From assembly GCA_965227905.1 (NCBI GenBank), contig OZ245780.1, positions 2,666,001 to 2,730,000 of the forward strand: a DNA stretch of 64,000 nt. Direction: 5' to 3'. Position 1 is the first letter of the stretch; the number at the start of each line of letters is the position of its first letter. The notes under the pieces are model-generated. The model ran no database searches and was not told where the DNA came from. It saw only the letters and a program-made list of their open reading frames with translations. Made by a program: the position numbers and the translations under genes. Below, piece by piece: positions 32,399 through 41,678 of this stretch. Source of the DNA: CBDDHT01 sp965227905. Its GTDB lineage: Bacteria; Pseudomonadota; Alphaproteobacteria; Rhizobiales; Methyloligellaceae.

Positions 32399-33762
32399 TG
32401 ACACTGCAACAGAATAAGGATCATCTGGAAAACGATGATCTCGGTCGCACGACACCGGCCGACGAGATTCAGCTGATTGAGCATTACTTTGACCGTTTGT
32501 TTCCGCTCCTGCGCAGTTTGACTGGGGAGGGCGTTCGGCAATCGCTCGATATCCTCGGGGAACTCATGCCGCTCGAACGGATCGAAGTGCCATCCGGAAC
32601 GCCGGTATTCGACTGGACGGTGCCACAAGAGTGGGTTGTTCGCGAAGCCTATCTTGAAGGACCTGACGGCGCGCGCATTGTCGATGTTCGAGAGAACAAT
32701 CTTCATTTGCTGAACTGTTCAGATGCGTTCGATGGTACCGTAACGCGAGCAGAACTTGATGAGCATCTCTACAGCCGTCCCGATCTGCCCGAAGCCATTC
32801 CTTATGTGACGAGCTACTACGTGCGTCGCTGGGGATTCTGCATGGCGCATAATGTGCGAGAGACGCTGCCGGATGGGAACTATCGGGCCGTCATTGACAC
32901 CGAATTCATTGATGGTGCGATGTCCATGGGCGAAGTGGTCCTTCCCGGCGAGCGGGAAGATGAAGTGCTGCTCGCGTCTGATATCTGCCACCCGTCGATG
33001 GCGAATGATGAGTTGAGCGGACCGCTGGCACTGGCCATGCTCTATCGCAGGATCGCGTCCTGGCCTCGCAGACAACTGACCTATCGTTTCGTTCTGCATC
33101 CCGAGACGATCGGCAGCATCGCCTACCTTGCGCGTTGCGGAAAGGATCTCAAAGATCGCTGTGTTGCCGGGTATGTTCTGACGAATGTCGCAGTCGATGC
33201 GGGGTTCAAATATAAGAGATCCCGGCGCGGATCGAGCCTTGCGGATCGTGCCGCAGAAATCGCGCTTCGATATCAGTCCATCGCACCTTGGGACGCTCGG
33301 GATTATGATCCGACCGGGAGCGATGAACGACAATATTGTTCACCTGGCTTCAACTTGCCTGTCGGTGTGCTGTCGCGCACTCCGACATATTATCCTGAGT
33401 ATCATACGTCTCTCGACAATCGTGATTTCATCTCGTTCCAGGCTCTGTCGTCATCGGTTGAACTCTACGAACGCATGTGTTTGGCCATTGATGGGAACGA
33501 TGCATATGTGAATCAAATGCCTTTCGGCGAGCCTCAGCTCGGTCCTCGGGGGCTGTATCACACCACAGGTCGTTCGGGGCCGCCGGCTGAACAACATCAG
33601 GCGCTGCTTTGGGTTCTGAATCTCTCAGATGGCGATCATGATCTTATCGCCATCGCTGAGCGAAGCGGGATGTCGTTTTCGATCATACGAGAGGCAGCCG
33701 ATGCTGCCGTGAAAGCAGGACTGTTGGTTGACGTGAAGACGATTGCCGAGCCGGCGAAGTAG
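32398..33762 (+). CDS. DUF4910/DUF2172 aminopeptidase-like protein
   Basis: A 454-residue protein of a family with a metallopeptidase (M20/M28-like) fold found in polysaccharide clusters. Candidate metal ligands are in LLASDICHPSMANDELSGP, VLHPETIGS and TYYPEYHTSLDN. YYVRRWGFCMAH is another family block, and a C-terminal winged-helix-like segment follows. A role in removing an amide-linked acyl group from a sugar or intermediate fits the fold and the location, but no reaction is established that I know of. It is translationally coupled to the second O-methyltransferase and is the last gene before a 300-base gap. Confidence 0.75.
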   Translation: MTLQQNKDHLENDDLGRTTPADEIQLIEHYFDRLFPLLRSLTGEGVRQSLDILGELMPLERIEVPSGTPVFDWTVPQEWVVREAYLEGPDGARIVDVRENNLHLLNCSDAFDGTVTRAELDEHLYSRPDLPEAIPYVTSYYVRRWGFCMAHNVRETLPDGNYRAVIDTEFIDGAMSMGEVVLPGEREDEVLLASDICHPSMANDELSGPLALAMLYRRIASWPRRQLTYRFVLHPETIGSIAYLARCGKDLKDRCVAGYVLTNVAVDAGFKYKRSRRGSSLADRAAEIALRYQSIAPWDARDYDPTGSDERQYCSPGFNLPVGVLSRTPTYYPEYHTSLDNRDFISFQALSSSVELYERMCLAIDGNDAYVNQMPFGEPQLGPRGLYHTTGRSGPPAEQHQALLWVLNLSDGDHDLIAIAERSGMSFSIIREAADAAVKAGLLVDVKTIAEPAK

Positions 33763-34062
33763 AGTATTTCACCGGCTGATTTCGTCCGGCACAATCGATC
33801 TTAGCTCGGACGTGAGAGCAAATGACGCACGCCTGTGGCGTTGGCTTGGTTGACTTGCACCGAGATAGAGCAGAAGCCTCAACTTTACGGTGCCGCAGAC
33901 ACAGCTTGTGAAGCTTTTGAGTGGGCACTCTTTCACTTGGCAGCGGATGATGCTCGAGATCGATACTCTTGTCATAAACGCCCGATCATGCAGTGTGATG
34001 GGCATTCGTTCCACCCGCACCGATAGACATTGCGGATCGATCCAAAAAAGGGGTTCCGGAAC
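33763..34062. other. Non-coding gap, possible degraded sequence
   Basis: 300 bases without a convincing gene. Short frames (for example 33835-34026) have no recognisable domain and no good ribosome-binding site. No palindrome of the GTTCA/TGAAC type, ops-like core or terminator was seen. It may hold an internal promoter for the radical SAM gene or the remains of a lost gene. Confidence 0.35.
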
Positions 34063-35058
34063 ATGGTACTGACGGACGAGTCACAATACAGCTCGGATCC
34101 ATACACCCGCAATTTTGGCGCGGATCGGATCCAGATGATGCTCAGGGAGCGTTACGGCAAGCGCTATGACGATTATCGCGCTGCTTGGGATAAGGCCGGT
34201 CCGGATTGGGTTCCGGAATTCCCGATCAATCTCCTTTTTGATCTTGTGGACAAGTGCAATCTGGCCTGCCCGCAATGTTTGCGTGCGCCCGACCTGATGA
34301 AGGATTTCGGTGGTTTTATCGGGACAAAAAAGTACCTGTCCAAGGATACGATCAAACGCATTCTCGATGAATGCCGCGAGCATCAATTGCCCTCAGTCAA
34401 CATCGCTGGAAGCGGTGAATGCACGCTTCATCCGGATTTCCTTGAGATCTGCGAAGCTGTCGTTGCGATCGACCCATGCGAGTTTCGTCTGATTACGAAT
34501 GGTCTGCGCCTTAAGGGTGATATTGCGCATGCGCTGATCGATCTTGGTGTGCATATGGTGTCGATCAGCATCGACGGGTTCAGCCCTGAGACATTTCATG
34601 CGAGTCGAGGCAAAGCGCACCGTTACCAGGACGTCGTCGACAATGCAGTTGCCTTCGCCGAACTGAAGGCGCAGCGCAATGCAACCTGGCCGTTGATGAG
34701 GGTCTCGTTCGTCGAGCAGGAAGCGAACAAGCACGAGCGCGATGAATTCGTGGCGTTCTGGTCGCAATATGCCGATATGATCGACGTTCAATCCTACCAT
34801 GATTTCCGAATGACGAACGGGTCCAGAAGCGACTTTGACTGCGATGAGCCGTTCAAGCGCGTATCTGTTTGGGCTTATGGTGGTGCAGGCCCTTGTTGTG
34901 GTTTTCCGGGTATCGTCTTCGACATCGGAGACTATGAGAAAGAGTCGATCTACGACATCTGGCATGGTCCGAAAATGCAGCGCATCCGGGATATGATGGT
35001 GAGCAAGAAGTACGAAAAAGCATGTCTGCAATGCATGGGGACACGGACAGTCGTATAA
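34063..35058 (+). CDS. Radical SAM/SPASM-type enzyme
   Basis: A 331-residue protein from ATG 34063. The 4Fe-4S/SAM motif is C-x3-C-x2-C in CNLACPQC (Cys65, Cys69, Cys72). NIAGSGECTLHPDF and LITNGLRLKG are standard barrel segments. The C-terminus has extra cysteines in AGPCCGFPG and ACLQCMG, as in SPASM-type auxiliary cluster proteins. Relatives in sugar clusters carry out dehydration, epimerisation or deoxygenation of nucleotide sugars; others modify peptides. No precursor peptide gene is nearby, so a sugar substrate is more likely. Confidence 0.82.
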   Translation: MVLTDESQYSSDPYTRNFGADRIQMMLRERYGKRYDDYRAAWDKAGPDWVPEFPINLLFDLVDKCNLACPQCLRAPDLMKDFGGFIGTKKYLSKDTIKRILDECREHQLPSVNIAGSGECTLHPDFLEICEAVVAIDPCEFRLITNGLRLKGDIAHALIDLGVHMVSISIDGFSPETFHASRGKAHRYQDVVDNAVAFAELKAQRNATWPLMRVSFVEQEANKHERDEFVAFWSQYADMIDVQSYHDFRMTNGSRSDFDCDEPFKRVSVWAYGGAGPCCGFPGIVFDIGDYEKESIYDIWHGPKMQRIRDMMVSKKYEKACLQCMGTRTVV

Positions 35059-35196
35059 TTCCACGCGCGCCGACGACTTGATCTCGCTGACATCGTATTC
35101 AAGGCGATTTTCGGAAGCCACGAAGACTGCAGTGAATTGGAAAGCGTCAATCTGCCTGCCGGGGTGACTGGTTTGGTACGATCGCAGCACTCTGCA

Positions 35197-36645
35197 ATGG
35201 ATAGCCGGACAATATTATTGCTGCCTCGGCACGCGACGTCATGGCGAAAACTCATGGACGTTGCGATCCTACTCCGCGACCGGTCAGGTTTGTGTCCGCT
35301 GATGGTGATGGCCAATCAATCCATGGCTGATCGCGTTGAGGAGACAGAGGCCGCTGATATCCGTTTGCTGGATGTATCAGCAGAGCTAGAGGCCGAAGCT
35401 CAGGCTGCGAGCCCCAAGCTCAATCGGGCAATGGACAGTCTGGCGCCATGGTTCGAGAGGCATGAACGGCTCGCAAACTGTCTGCCGGTTTCAATTCTGC
35501 GGCTTATGCATATGCGTCGGCGTCTTCAGGCCGAACACGCTGCCTTCCATCGGCTTTGTGAGAGAGAAAGGCCCGTCGCGATTCTGACGCACGGGGATCG
35601 AGAGCTTTCGCCTATTCCAGGAATTCTCCGCGCAGGCATCGACCTGGACATCCCCAGAGTTCTTGTGGGAGCTGGACCGCCTGGTCCCGAGGGCACAGTG
35701 CTCGTTCGATTGCCGTATAGCCGGTTTCGATTAGATCTGCGGCATTTCCCACCGCTGCTCAATCTTTTCGCGGCATGGCGTTATCCCGAACAGGTGCTTC
35801 GAACCACGCACGGGCGAATGCTTTTTTCACCCGGCTGGATTGTCTTTGCGCTTGCGAGCCTCGGCATGCTTCCCAGAAATCCCTGGGTCCAGGGCGGTGG
35901 CAATAGCACTGCCATGCTGCAAGAAAACCGCGATCACCTTGCGGGTTACAGGGAGATGAATGTTCCGGACGAAAAAATGATTCTGGTTGGCGACCCGGTC
36001 TACGACGACCTGTATCACGCCTATCAGAACCGGAAGGCGATCCGGGCGGAACTATCGAAGACCTATGATCTGCAAGCGGACCGCAAGCTTGTGATCATGT
36101 CTGTTCCAAACGATGCCGAACATGGCATTTGCGATATGCCCACTCATCAAGCGCGTATGGATCGGTATTTCTCGGTCATGGCAAAACATGATGCCGACAT
36201 TCTGCTTTCACTCCATCCAAAGTCGTTGCCGGCCGATTATTCTGATCTGGCTGAGCGGCATGGATTTCGATTTTTGACAGAATCTTTGCAATCGACTCTC
36301 CCGGCAGGCGACCTTTTCGTGGCATGCGGGTCCAGCACGATCCAATGGGCGCAGCTTTGTGATCTTCCAACGATAAATCTCGATTATCAGAAAGTTCGGA
36401 CAGAGGATATCCATTGTCAGGCGGGGATTGAGAATATCGAAACGCTGGCTGAATTTTCAGTTGTCTTCGAGCGGGCGATGACGCGTACTGCGCCCGACAA
36501 CGCCTTTCTCATTCATTCCGAGCGTGTCCGTCGCGACAGTTTGTTCGACGGCAATTCAGGTGGCAGGATATGCGCGTTCTTTGAAGGGTTGGCGGAAGAT
36601 GCGACTGGGTCTGTTCGCTCAAATGTCGAAATGTCCGCCGCATGA
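35197..36645 (+). CDS. Large GT-B-like surface-carbohydrate protein (second of three)
   Basis: About 482 residues from ATG 35197 (a TTG at 35137 is possible). The N-terminal half is poorly conserved, with an arginine-rich helical stretch. The C-terminal half has MILVGDPVYDDLY, ILLSLHPKSLPADYSDLAE, and FVACGSSTIQWAQLCDLPTINLDY, the arrangement seen in UDP-GlcNAc 2-epimerase and Kdo/CDP-glycerol-type GT-B proteins. It stands just before pseF and could be the transferase for the PseF product. The function is inferred. Confidence 0.55.
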   Translation: MDSRTILLLPRHATSWRKLMDVAILLRDRSGLCPLMVMANQSMADRVEETEAADIRLLDVSAELEAEAQAASPKLNRAMDSLAPWFERHERLANCLPVSILRLMHMRRRLQAEHAAFHRLCERERPVAILTHGDRELSPIPGILRAGIDLDIPRVLVGAGPPGPEGTVLVRLPYSRFRLDLRHFPPLLNLFAAWRYPEQVLRTTHGRMLFSPGWIVFALASLGMLPRNPWVQGGGNSTAMLQENRDHLAGYREMNVPDEKMILVGDPVYDDLYHAYQNRKAIRAELSKTYDLQADRKLVIMSVPNDAEHGICDMPTHQARMDRYFSVMAKHDADILLSLHPKSLPADYSDLAERHGFRFLTESLQSTLPAGDLFVACGSSTIQWAQLCDLPTINLDYQKVRTEDIHCQAGIENIETLAEFSVVFERAMTRTAPDNAFLIHSERVRRDSLFDGNSGGRICAFFEGLAEDATGSVRSNVEMSAA

Positions 36646-36706
36646 CGCCTCAGATTTTTGACACGAATATCAACCCAATGAGACTTCCAGAAATGGCTAT
36701 GGTGCG

Positions 36707-37405
36707 ATGACGACGAGCACGCGTTCAATCTGTGTAATACCGGCACGTGGCGGGTCCAAGCGGTTGCCGGGCAAGAACATTCTCGATTTTGCCGGCAAGC
36801 CTATGATCGCTCACTCTATTGCAGCCGTGAAGGAGAGCGGTTGCTTTGACCGCGTCTTGGTCTCGAGTGACGATCAAGAAATATTGGCCGTCGCTGCCGA
36901 GTGGGGTGCCGAGACCGATGAGCGGTCGCCGAGTCTTGCTCAGGACGAGACGCCGATCTGTGATGTGCTTGTGGACTTTCTTGAAAGGGAAGAAGCGGCC
37001 GGCCGCGACTATGACGTGATTGGCTGCCAGTTTGCCGCTGCTCCCTTGTGCCGGGCAGAAGATGTTGCTGCTGTCTGTGGATTGCTAGAGCCTGGGATCT
37101 GTGACTTCGCAATCGCGACGACTGAGTATGATCTGCCACCGCATCAAGCCCTCAAGCTTGAGTCTGACGGACGACTTGCGCCCATGTGGCCCGATCTCGT
37201 CGACAAGCAGGATGATCAGGTTGGTCAGTTGGTTGTAGATAATGGCAGTGCCTATGCGGCCTACGTGCCGCAGTTTCGTCGCCAAACGCATTTTTTCGGC
37301 TCACCACTCAAAGGCTATTTGATGCCACGCGAACGATCCGTGGACCTGAATTCTTTGGTGGATCTGGAGATGGCAAAGCGCCTCTACGACGTCCTGAATG
37401 CATGA
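36707..37405 (+). CDS. pseF: Pseudaminic acid cytidylyltransferase
   Basis: A 232-residue cytidylyltransferase with VIPARGGSKRLPGKNILDFAGKPMIAHSI, LVSSDDQEIL and a C-terminus (LKGYLMPRERSVDLNSLVDLEMAK) that fits PseF better than NeuA. It transfers CMP from CTP to pseudaminic acid. Its stop overlaps the aminotransferase frame by 4 bases, and the pseI-like synthase follows, so the three form a compact unit. Confidence 0.87.
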   Translation: MTTSTRSICVIPARGGSKRLPGKNILDFAGKPMIAHSIAAVKESGCFDRVLVSSDDQEILAVAAEWGAETDERSPSLAQDETPICDVLVDFLEREEAAGRDYDVIGCQFAAAPLCRAEDVAAVCGLLEPGICDFAIATTEYDLPPHQALKLESDGRLAPMWPDLVDKQDDQVGQLVVDNGSAYAAYVPQFRRQTHFFGSPLKGYLMPRERSVDLNSLVDLEMAKRLYDVLNA

Positions 37406-37431
37406 TCGCGGAAACGCGACGGAGAACAGAT

Positions 37432-38757
37432 ATGATTGTTCAGCCCAATAGGAATTACACGCGCTCCCAGGAGTTGCTTGCTCGAGCACAGAAAGTGATA
37501 CCGCTCGGGACGCAGACATTCTCCAAGAGTTACCAACAGTTCCCCGAAGGCGCGGCGCCGCTGTTCCTTACCCATGGCAAGGGCTGCCGCGTTTGGGATG
37601 TCGATGGCAACGAATATGTCGACATGATTTCAGGTCTTCTGCCTGTCCTGCTCGGTTATTGCGACCCGGATGTCGATGCGGCGGTTCGAGGTCAGTTGGA
37701 ACGTGGGATCTGTTTCAGTCTGGCAACAGAGCTTGAGATCGAACTCGCGGAAAAACTCGTCGAGATGATTCCGTGCGCCGAGATGGTGCGGTACGGAAAG
37801 AATGGATCGGATACGATCACGGGATGTCTGCGAGTGGCGAGAGCTGCGACCGGTCGCGATCGCGTTATCGCTTGCGGGTATCACGGTTGGCATGACTGGT
37901 ACGTGGCCAAGACTGCGCGCAACAAAGGCGTTCCCACCGTTCTCAGCGAATTGACCGATATGGTTCCCTATAACGATCTGGAAGCCGTCGATGCACTCTT
38001 CAAGAAGTATCCGGGTGAGATTGCAGCATTGATCATGGAGCCGATGAGTGCGGTCGAGCCGAAACCCGGTTATCTCGAGGAACTGAAGGCACTCGTGCAT
38101 CAGCATGGAGCCATCCTGATCTTTGACGAGATCGTTACGGGGTTTCGGTTTGCTGCCGGCGGCGCGCAGGAGCATTTCGGCGTAACGCCGGATCTTGCGG
38201 CATTCGGAAAGGCGATGGGGAACGGGATGCCCATTTCAGCGGTCGTCGGTCGTGCCGACTTGATGGTCGAAATGGAAGAGGTTTTCTTCTCGTCCACATT
38301 TGGCGGGGAGGCCTGTTCCCTTGCTGCGGCGATTGCCGTTGTCGACAAGGTCCGGCGTGAGCCCGTTGTGCCCCGTCTCTGGGAGAGCGGCGCTTCGTTG
38401 GGCAAAGATATCCGTGCTTCGATTGCACGTCACGGACTTGAAGGCGTTGTCGGTCTTGCCGGAGCGGCACCGTGGACGATCCTGATGTTTCAGAACAAGG
38501 GACCCATCAGTAGCGACGCCATCAAGACGCTCTTTGTAAAACAGATGCTGGCGCGCGGCGTCTTGGTTGCGGCATCGAACAATGTCTCTTATGCGCATGA
38601 CGATGAGGATCTGGCCTTCGTCGCCACGGCATACGACGAGAGCCTTCAGAGTGTTGCAGAGGCGCTGGAGAGCGGACAGTTGATGTCTGTTCTGGGATGC
38701 GAGCCGATCGTGCCGGTTTTTGCCGTCCGTCCATCACGAGCGCAAAGCCAAGCCTGA
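37432..38757 (+). CDS. Class III PLP aminotransferase, glutamate-1-semialdehyde mutase-like
   Basis: A 441-residue class III aminotransferase. The PLP lysine is Lys260 in AFGKAMGNGMP. GKNGSDTITGCLRVARAATG, YHGWHDWY and FDEIVTGFR are typical of the HemL-like group. ATG 37432 has a GGAGAA ribosome-binding site; ATG 37402 overlaps the pseF stop. In normal pseudaminic acid clusters the 4-amino group is added by PseC, a DegT-family enzyme. No lysine-bearing DegT enzyme is visible here, so this protein may take that step or act on a different keto group. It is unlikely to serve heme synthesis in this setting. Confidence 0.85.
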   Translation: MIVQPNRNYTRSQELLARAQKVIPLGTQTFSKSYQQFPEGAAPLFLTHGKGCRVWDVDGNEYVDMISGLLPVLLGYCDPDVDAAVRGQLERGICFSLATELEIELAEKLVEMIPCAEMVRYGKNGSDTITGCLRVARAATGRDRVIACGYHGWHDWYVAKTARNKGVPTVLSELTDMVPYNDLEAVDALFKKYPGEIAALIMEPMSAVEPKPGYLEELKALVHQHGAILIFDEIVTGFRFAAGGAQEHFGVTPDLAAFGKAMGNGMPISAVVGRADLMVEMEEVFFSSTFGGEACSLAAAIAVVDKVRREPVVPRLWESGASLGKDIRASIARHGLEGVVGLAGAAPWTILMFQNKGPISSDAIKTLFVKQMLARGVLVAASNNVSYAHDDEDLAFVATAYDESLQSVAEALESGQLMSVLGCEPIVPVFAVRPSRAQSQA

Positions 38758-38762
38758 CAGAT

Positions 38763-39812
38763 ATGGATAGCTTCTCAATTGATGGTCGCCCCGTTGGCCC
38801 GGATCATCCGCCATATATCATCGCGGAACTCTCCGCCAACCATGGGGGAGACTTGGATCGTGCAAAACGTATCATCAAGCACGCATCCGAAGCAGGCGCG
38901 GACGCTGTAAAACTGCAGGCCTATTCTGCCGATTCCATAACAATCGATTCTGACCGTCCAGATTTCCTGATTGAAGGAGAGTCGCTTTGGAGCGGAATGC
39001 GCTTGTATGACCTTTATAAGAGCGCAGCAACGCCATACGACTGGTTTCCGGAACTGTTTGCTTACGCTCGCGACTTGGGGATTACCCCATTCGCATCGCC
39101 CTTCGATGAGCAAGCTGTCGATATGTTGGATCAACTCAACGCGCCAGCTTTCAAGATCGCTTCGTTCGAAGCAGTTGATCTGGAGTTGATCAAGGCATGT
39201 GCCCGAACGGGGCGTCCGATGATCATTTCGACAGGCTTGTGCGAGGAAGAAGATATTCATGATGCGCTTCGGGCTGCGGATGAGGCCGGAGCAAGTGCTG
39301 TCGCATTGTTGAAATGCACCAGCGCATATCCTGCCGAACCCGATGATGCCAATTTGCTGACAATTCCGGCCATGGCGGAGAAGTTCGGCGTTCCGGTCGG
39401 TATCTCTGATCATTCCCTGGGGACGACGGTCGCGGTTACAGGCTGTGCTCTAGGTGCTTGTATCGTCGAAAAACATGTCATCGATGCACGTGAACCCGAA
39501 ACCGCGGACTCGGCATTTTCTCTAACACCGGAAGATACGGCGCGGCTCGTCCAGGAAACGCGTATCGCGTGGGCTGCACGCGGAAAAGCACGGTATGGGC
39601 CGTCCGATGGCGAACGCGAAGGTCTTCAATATCGCCGGTCATTGTATGTGGTCGAGGACGTGATGAGCGGTGAAAGCCTTACGCGACAAAATATTCGCTC
39701 GATTCGACCGGGAATGGGGCTTAAACCAAAGCATCTGACGGAGGTGCTCGGGCGCCGAGCAAACTCTGACATCGTTGCCGGAACGCCGCTCTCCTGGGAC
39801 CTGATCACTTAA
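38763..39812 (+). CDS. pseI: Pseudaminic acid synthase
   Basis: A 349-residue NeuB-family enzyme. YIIAELSANHGGDLDRAKRI, AVKLQAYSADSITID, ITPFASPFDEQAVDML and KIASFEAVDLELI closely follow PseI order. Metal histidines are in ISDHSLGT and VEKHVIDAREPETADSAFS; the C-terminal SAF domain begins RRSLYVVEDV. It condenses phosphoenolpyruvate with 2,4-diacetamido-2,4,6-trideoxy-L-altrose. ATG 38763 is 5 bases after the aminotransferase stop. It is the second of three NeuB paralogues. Confidence 0.9.
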   Translation: MDSFSIDGRPVGPDHPPYIIAELSANHGGDLDRAKRIIKHASEAGADAVKLQAYSADSITIDSDRPDFLIEGESLWSGMRLYDLYKSAATPYDWFPELFAYARDLGITPFASPFDEQAVDMLDQLNAPAFKIASFEAVDLELIKACARTGRPMIISTGLCEEEDIHDALRAADEAGASAVALLKCTSAYPAEPDDANLLTIPAMAEKFGVPVGISDHSLGTTVAVTGCALGACIVEKHVIDAREPETADSAFSLTPEDTARLVQETRIAWAARGKARYGPSDGEREGLQYRRSLYVVEDVMSGESLTRQNIRSIRPGMGLKPKHLTEVLGRRANSDIVAGTPLSWDLIT

Positions 39813-39860
39813 GCTCGACCTTCTCGTCACCCCACATCTCAAAATCGGATCCAATCACAT

Positions 39861-41564
39861 ATGATTATTCTTGGTGTCGGCTTTCTTTCGGAAGCGTCTG
39901 CCGCGCTTGTGGTTGATGGCAAACTCGTCGCTGCGATCAGTGAAGAGCGTCTGAATCGCCAAAAACTCTGGTACGGATTTCCAGAAGAGGCGATTGCGGG
40001 CGTGCTCGAGATTGCAGGCTTGTCGATTGGTGACGTCGATCTGATTGCAACTCATGGTCGTACCGACCCGAGGCCGGATACCGGCCCATTTAACGAGAAG
40101 CGCCGCCTCATAAATGATTCGGATCTTCCCGCATCGGACAAATCGGCGCTACTCGAATTCCTGGACAAGCGATACCAGCATGAGAGTCATGTCTTTGGCG
40201 AGCGGACGCCCAATCACATAGCAAATATTCGCAGCCTTGGGCGGCCTGTCAGACTCTACAAACATCACCACGCACATGCGGCGACAGCATTCTATGGATC
40301 GGGCTGGAAGGACTGCCTGGTCATGACAGCAGATGGCTGGGGAGAAGACGGCTCTCATACGTTTTATCAAGGACGAGACGCTGGCACCATCGAGGACTCT
40401 TTGGTCCGTAAGTCATTCAGCCCGACGATTGATTCCCTGGGTTATTTCTACGGCAGCATCACATTTGCTCTCGGTTTCAAGCCACACAGACACGAAGGCA
40501 AGGTGTTGGGGCTCGCGGCTCACTGTCAGGACCCCAAATCTTACGAGGTTGTAAGCTCGATGATCAGTGCTGATATCGAGCGCGCAAAGTTTGTCGGACA
40601 TATTGAGCGCGGCCTGTATCGCCCTGATTTCGGCAGTACAAGACTGCTAGCGTTGGCCCAGAAATATGGACGTGAGGACCTGTCTGCGGCGGCGCAACAG
40701 CGCTTGGAGGAAGTTGTCTGCGAACTTGTGAGCAGCCAGGGATCGCAGGCAAGGCGTCTTGCCCTTTCCGGTGGAATATTCGCCAATGTCAAGCTCAACC
40801 AGCGTCTCTGTGAGTTGGACAATGTTGAGCAAGTCTATGTCTTCCCCAATATGGGCGACGGCGGCTTGTCGGTTGGAGCTGCCTGGCTTGCTTATCATGA
40901 GCATACCGGCAACTGGCCCGAGCCACCGAAGTCGATGTATCTGGGTCCTGAGCCCTCGCAGGGCGATACTGCTACGGTTCTCCAGCAAAGCGGGCTGACA
41001 TTCGAACACTGTCCCGATATTCAGGATCGGGTGGGCGCACTCATTGCAGAAGGGCATGTCGTCGCCCGTTGTGCCGGACGAATGGAGTTCGGTCCAAGAG
41101 CGCTCGGCAATCGAAGCGTTCTCTGTCAGGCAACCGACCGGTCGGTCAATGATTGGCTCAACCAAAAACTGGAACGCTCCGAGTTTATGCCGTTTGCACC
41201 CGCGACGTTGATCGAGGATGCGGCCGACTGTTATGTCGGCCTGGATCAAGCTGTTGAGAGTGCCAAATTCATGACGGTTACTTTCGACTGCAAGAAGAAG
41301 ATGCAAGACCAGGCGCCGGCAGTCGTGCATATCGACAATACGGCGCGTCCCCAGATTGTCTCACGTGAATCGAACGCGGACATGCATGGGATTATTTCCG
41401 CCTACAAGAAGCGAACGAACATCGGCAGTGTTGTCAATACAAGCTTCAATATGCATGAAGAGCCGATTGTCGCCTCTGCCCAGGATGCCATTCATGCATT
41501 CCTTGCAGGCTCGCTGCCCTATCTTGCGATCGATGACTTCCTGGTGACAGGGAAGTCGGTTTGA
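39861..41564 (+). CDS. Carbamoyltransferase, NodU/CmcH family (second copy)
   Basis: A 567-residue carbamoyltransferase with the same domain order as the one at 3659 but well diverged. MIILGVGFLSEASAALV opens the ATPase fold; YKHHHAHAATAF holds the metal histidines near residue 135; LSGGIFANVKLNQ, RMEFGPRALGNRSVL and NTSFNMHEEPIV are the later blocks. It lies 48 bases after pseI. It could carbamoylate a hydroxyl of the nonulosonate or a neighbouring sugar. The two copies sit in different blocks, which suggests two different acceptors. Confidence 0.9.
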   Translation: MIILGVGFLSEASAALVVDGKLVAAISEERLNRQKLWYGFPEEAIAGVLEIAGLSIGDVDLIATHGRTDPRPDTGPFNEKRRLINDSDLPASDKSALLEFLDKRYQHESHVFGERTPNHIANIRSLGRPVRLYKHHHAHAATAFYGSGWKDCLVMTADGWGEDGSHTFYQGRDAGTIEDSLVRKSFSPTIDSLGYFYGSITFALGFKPHRHEGKVLGLAAHCQDPKSYEVVSSMISADIERAKFVGHIERGLYRPDFGSTRLLALAQKYGREDLSAAAQQRLEEVVCELVSSQGSQARRLALSGGIFANVKLNQRLCELDNVEQVYVFPNMGDGGLSVGAAWLAYHEHTGNWPEPPKSMYLGPEPSQGDTATVLQQSGLTFEHCPDIQDRVGALIAEGHVVARCAGRMEFGPRALGNRSVLCQATDRSVNDWLNQKLERSEFMPFAPATLIEDAADCYVGLDQAVESAKFMTVTFDCKKKMQDQAPAVVHIDNTARPQIVSRESNADMHGIISAYKKRTNIGSVVNTSFNMHEEPIVASAQDAIHAFLAGSLPYLAIDDFLVTGKSV

Positions 41565-41678
41565 TGTGTCAGAGCAGATTTGCAATGGCGGCGTTCGTTT
41601 GCCGGTTATCAGAACAGCTTATCGCTTCTCGCAAGCGATGGGGATTCCCGGGCCCTAGCAGCAGGAGATCGCGCTAAC

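Noticed and set aside
33835..34026. Short frames in the 33.8-34.0 kb gap
   Set aside because: Two overlapping frames with no domain and no good start; a degraded gene is possible but cannot be shown.
37432..38757. Class III aminotransferase as a heme-pathway HemL
   Set aside because: It lies between pseF and pseI with tight spacing and no other tetrapyrrole gene is present.
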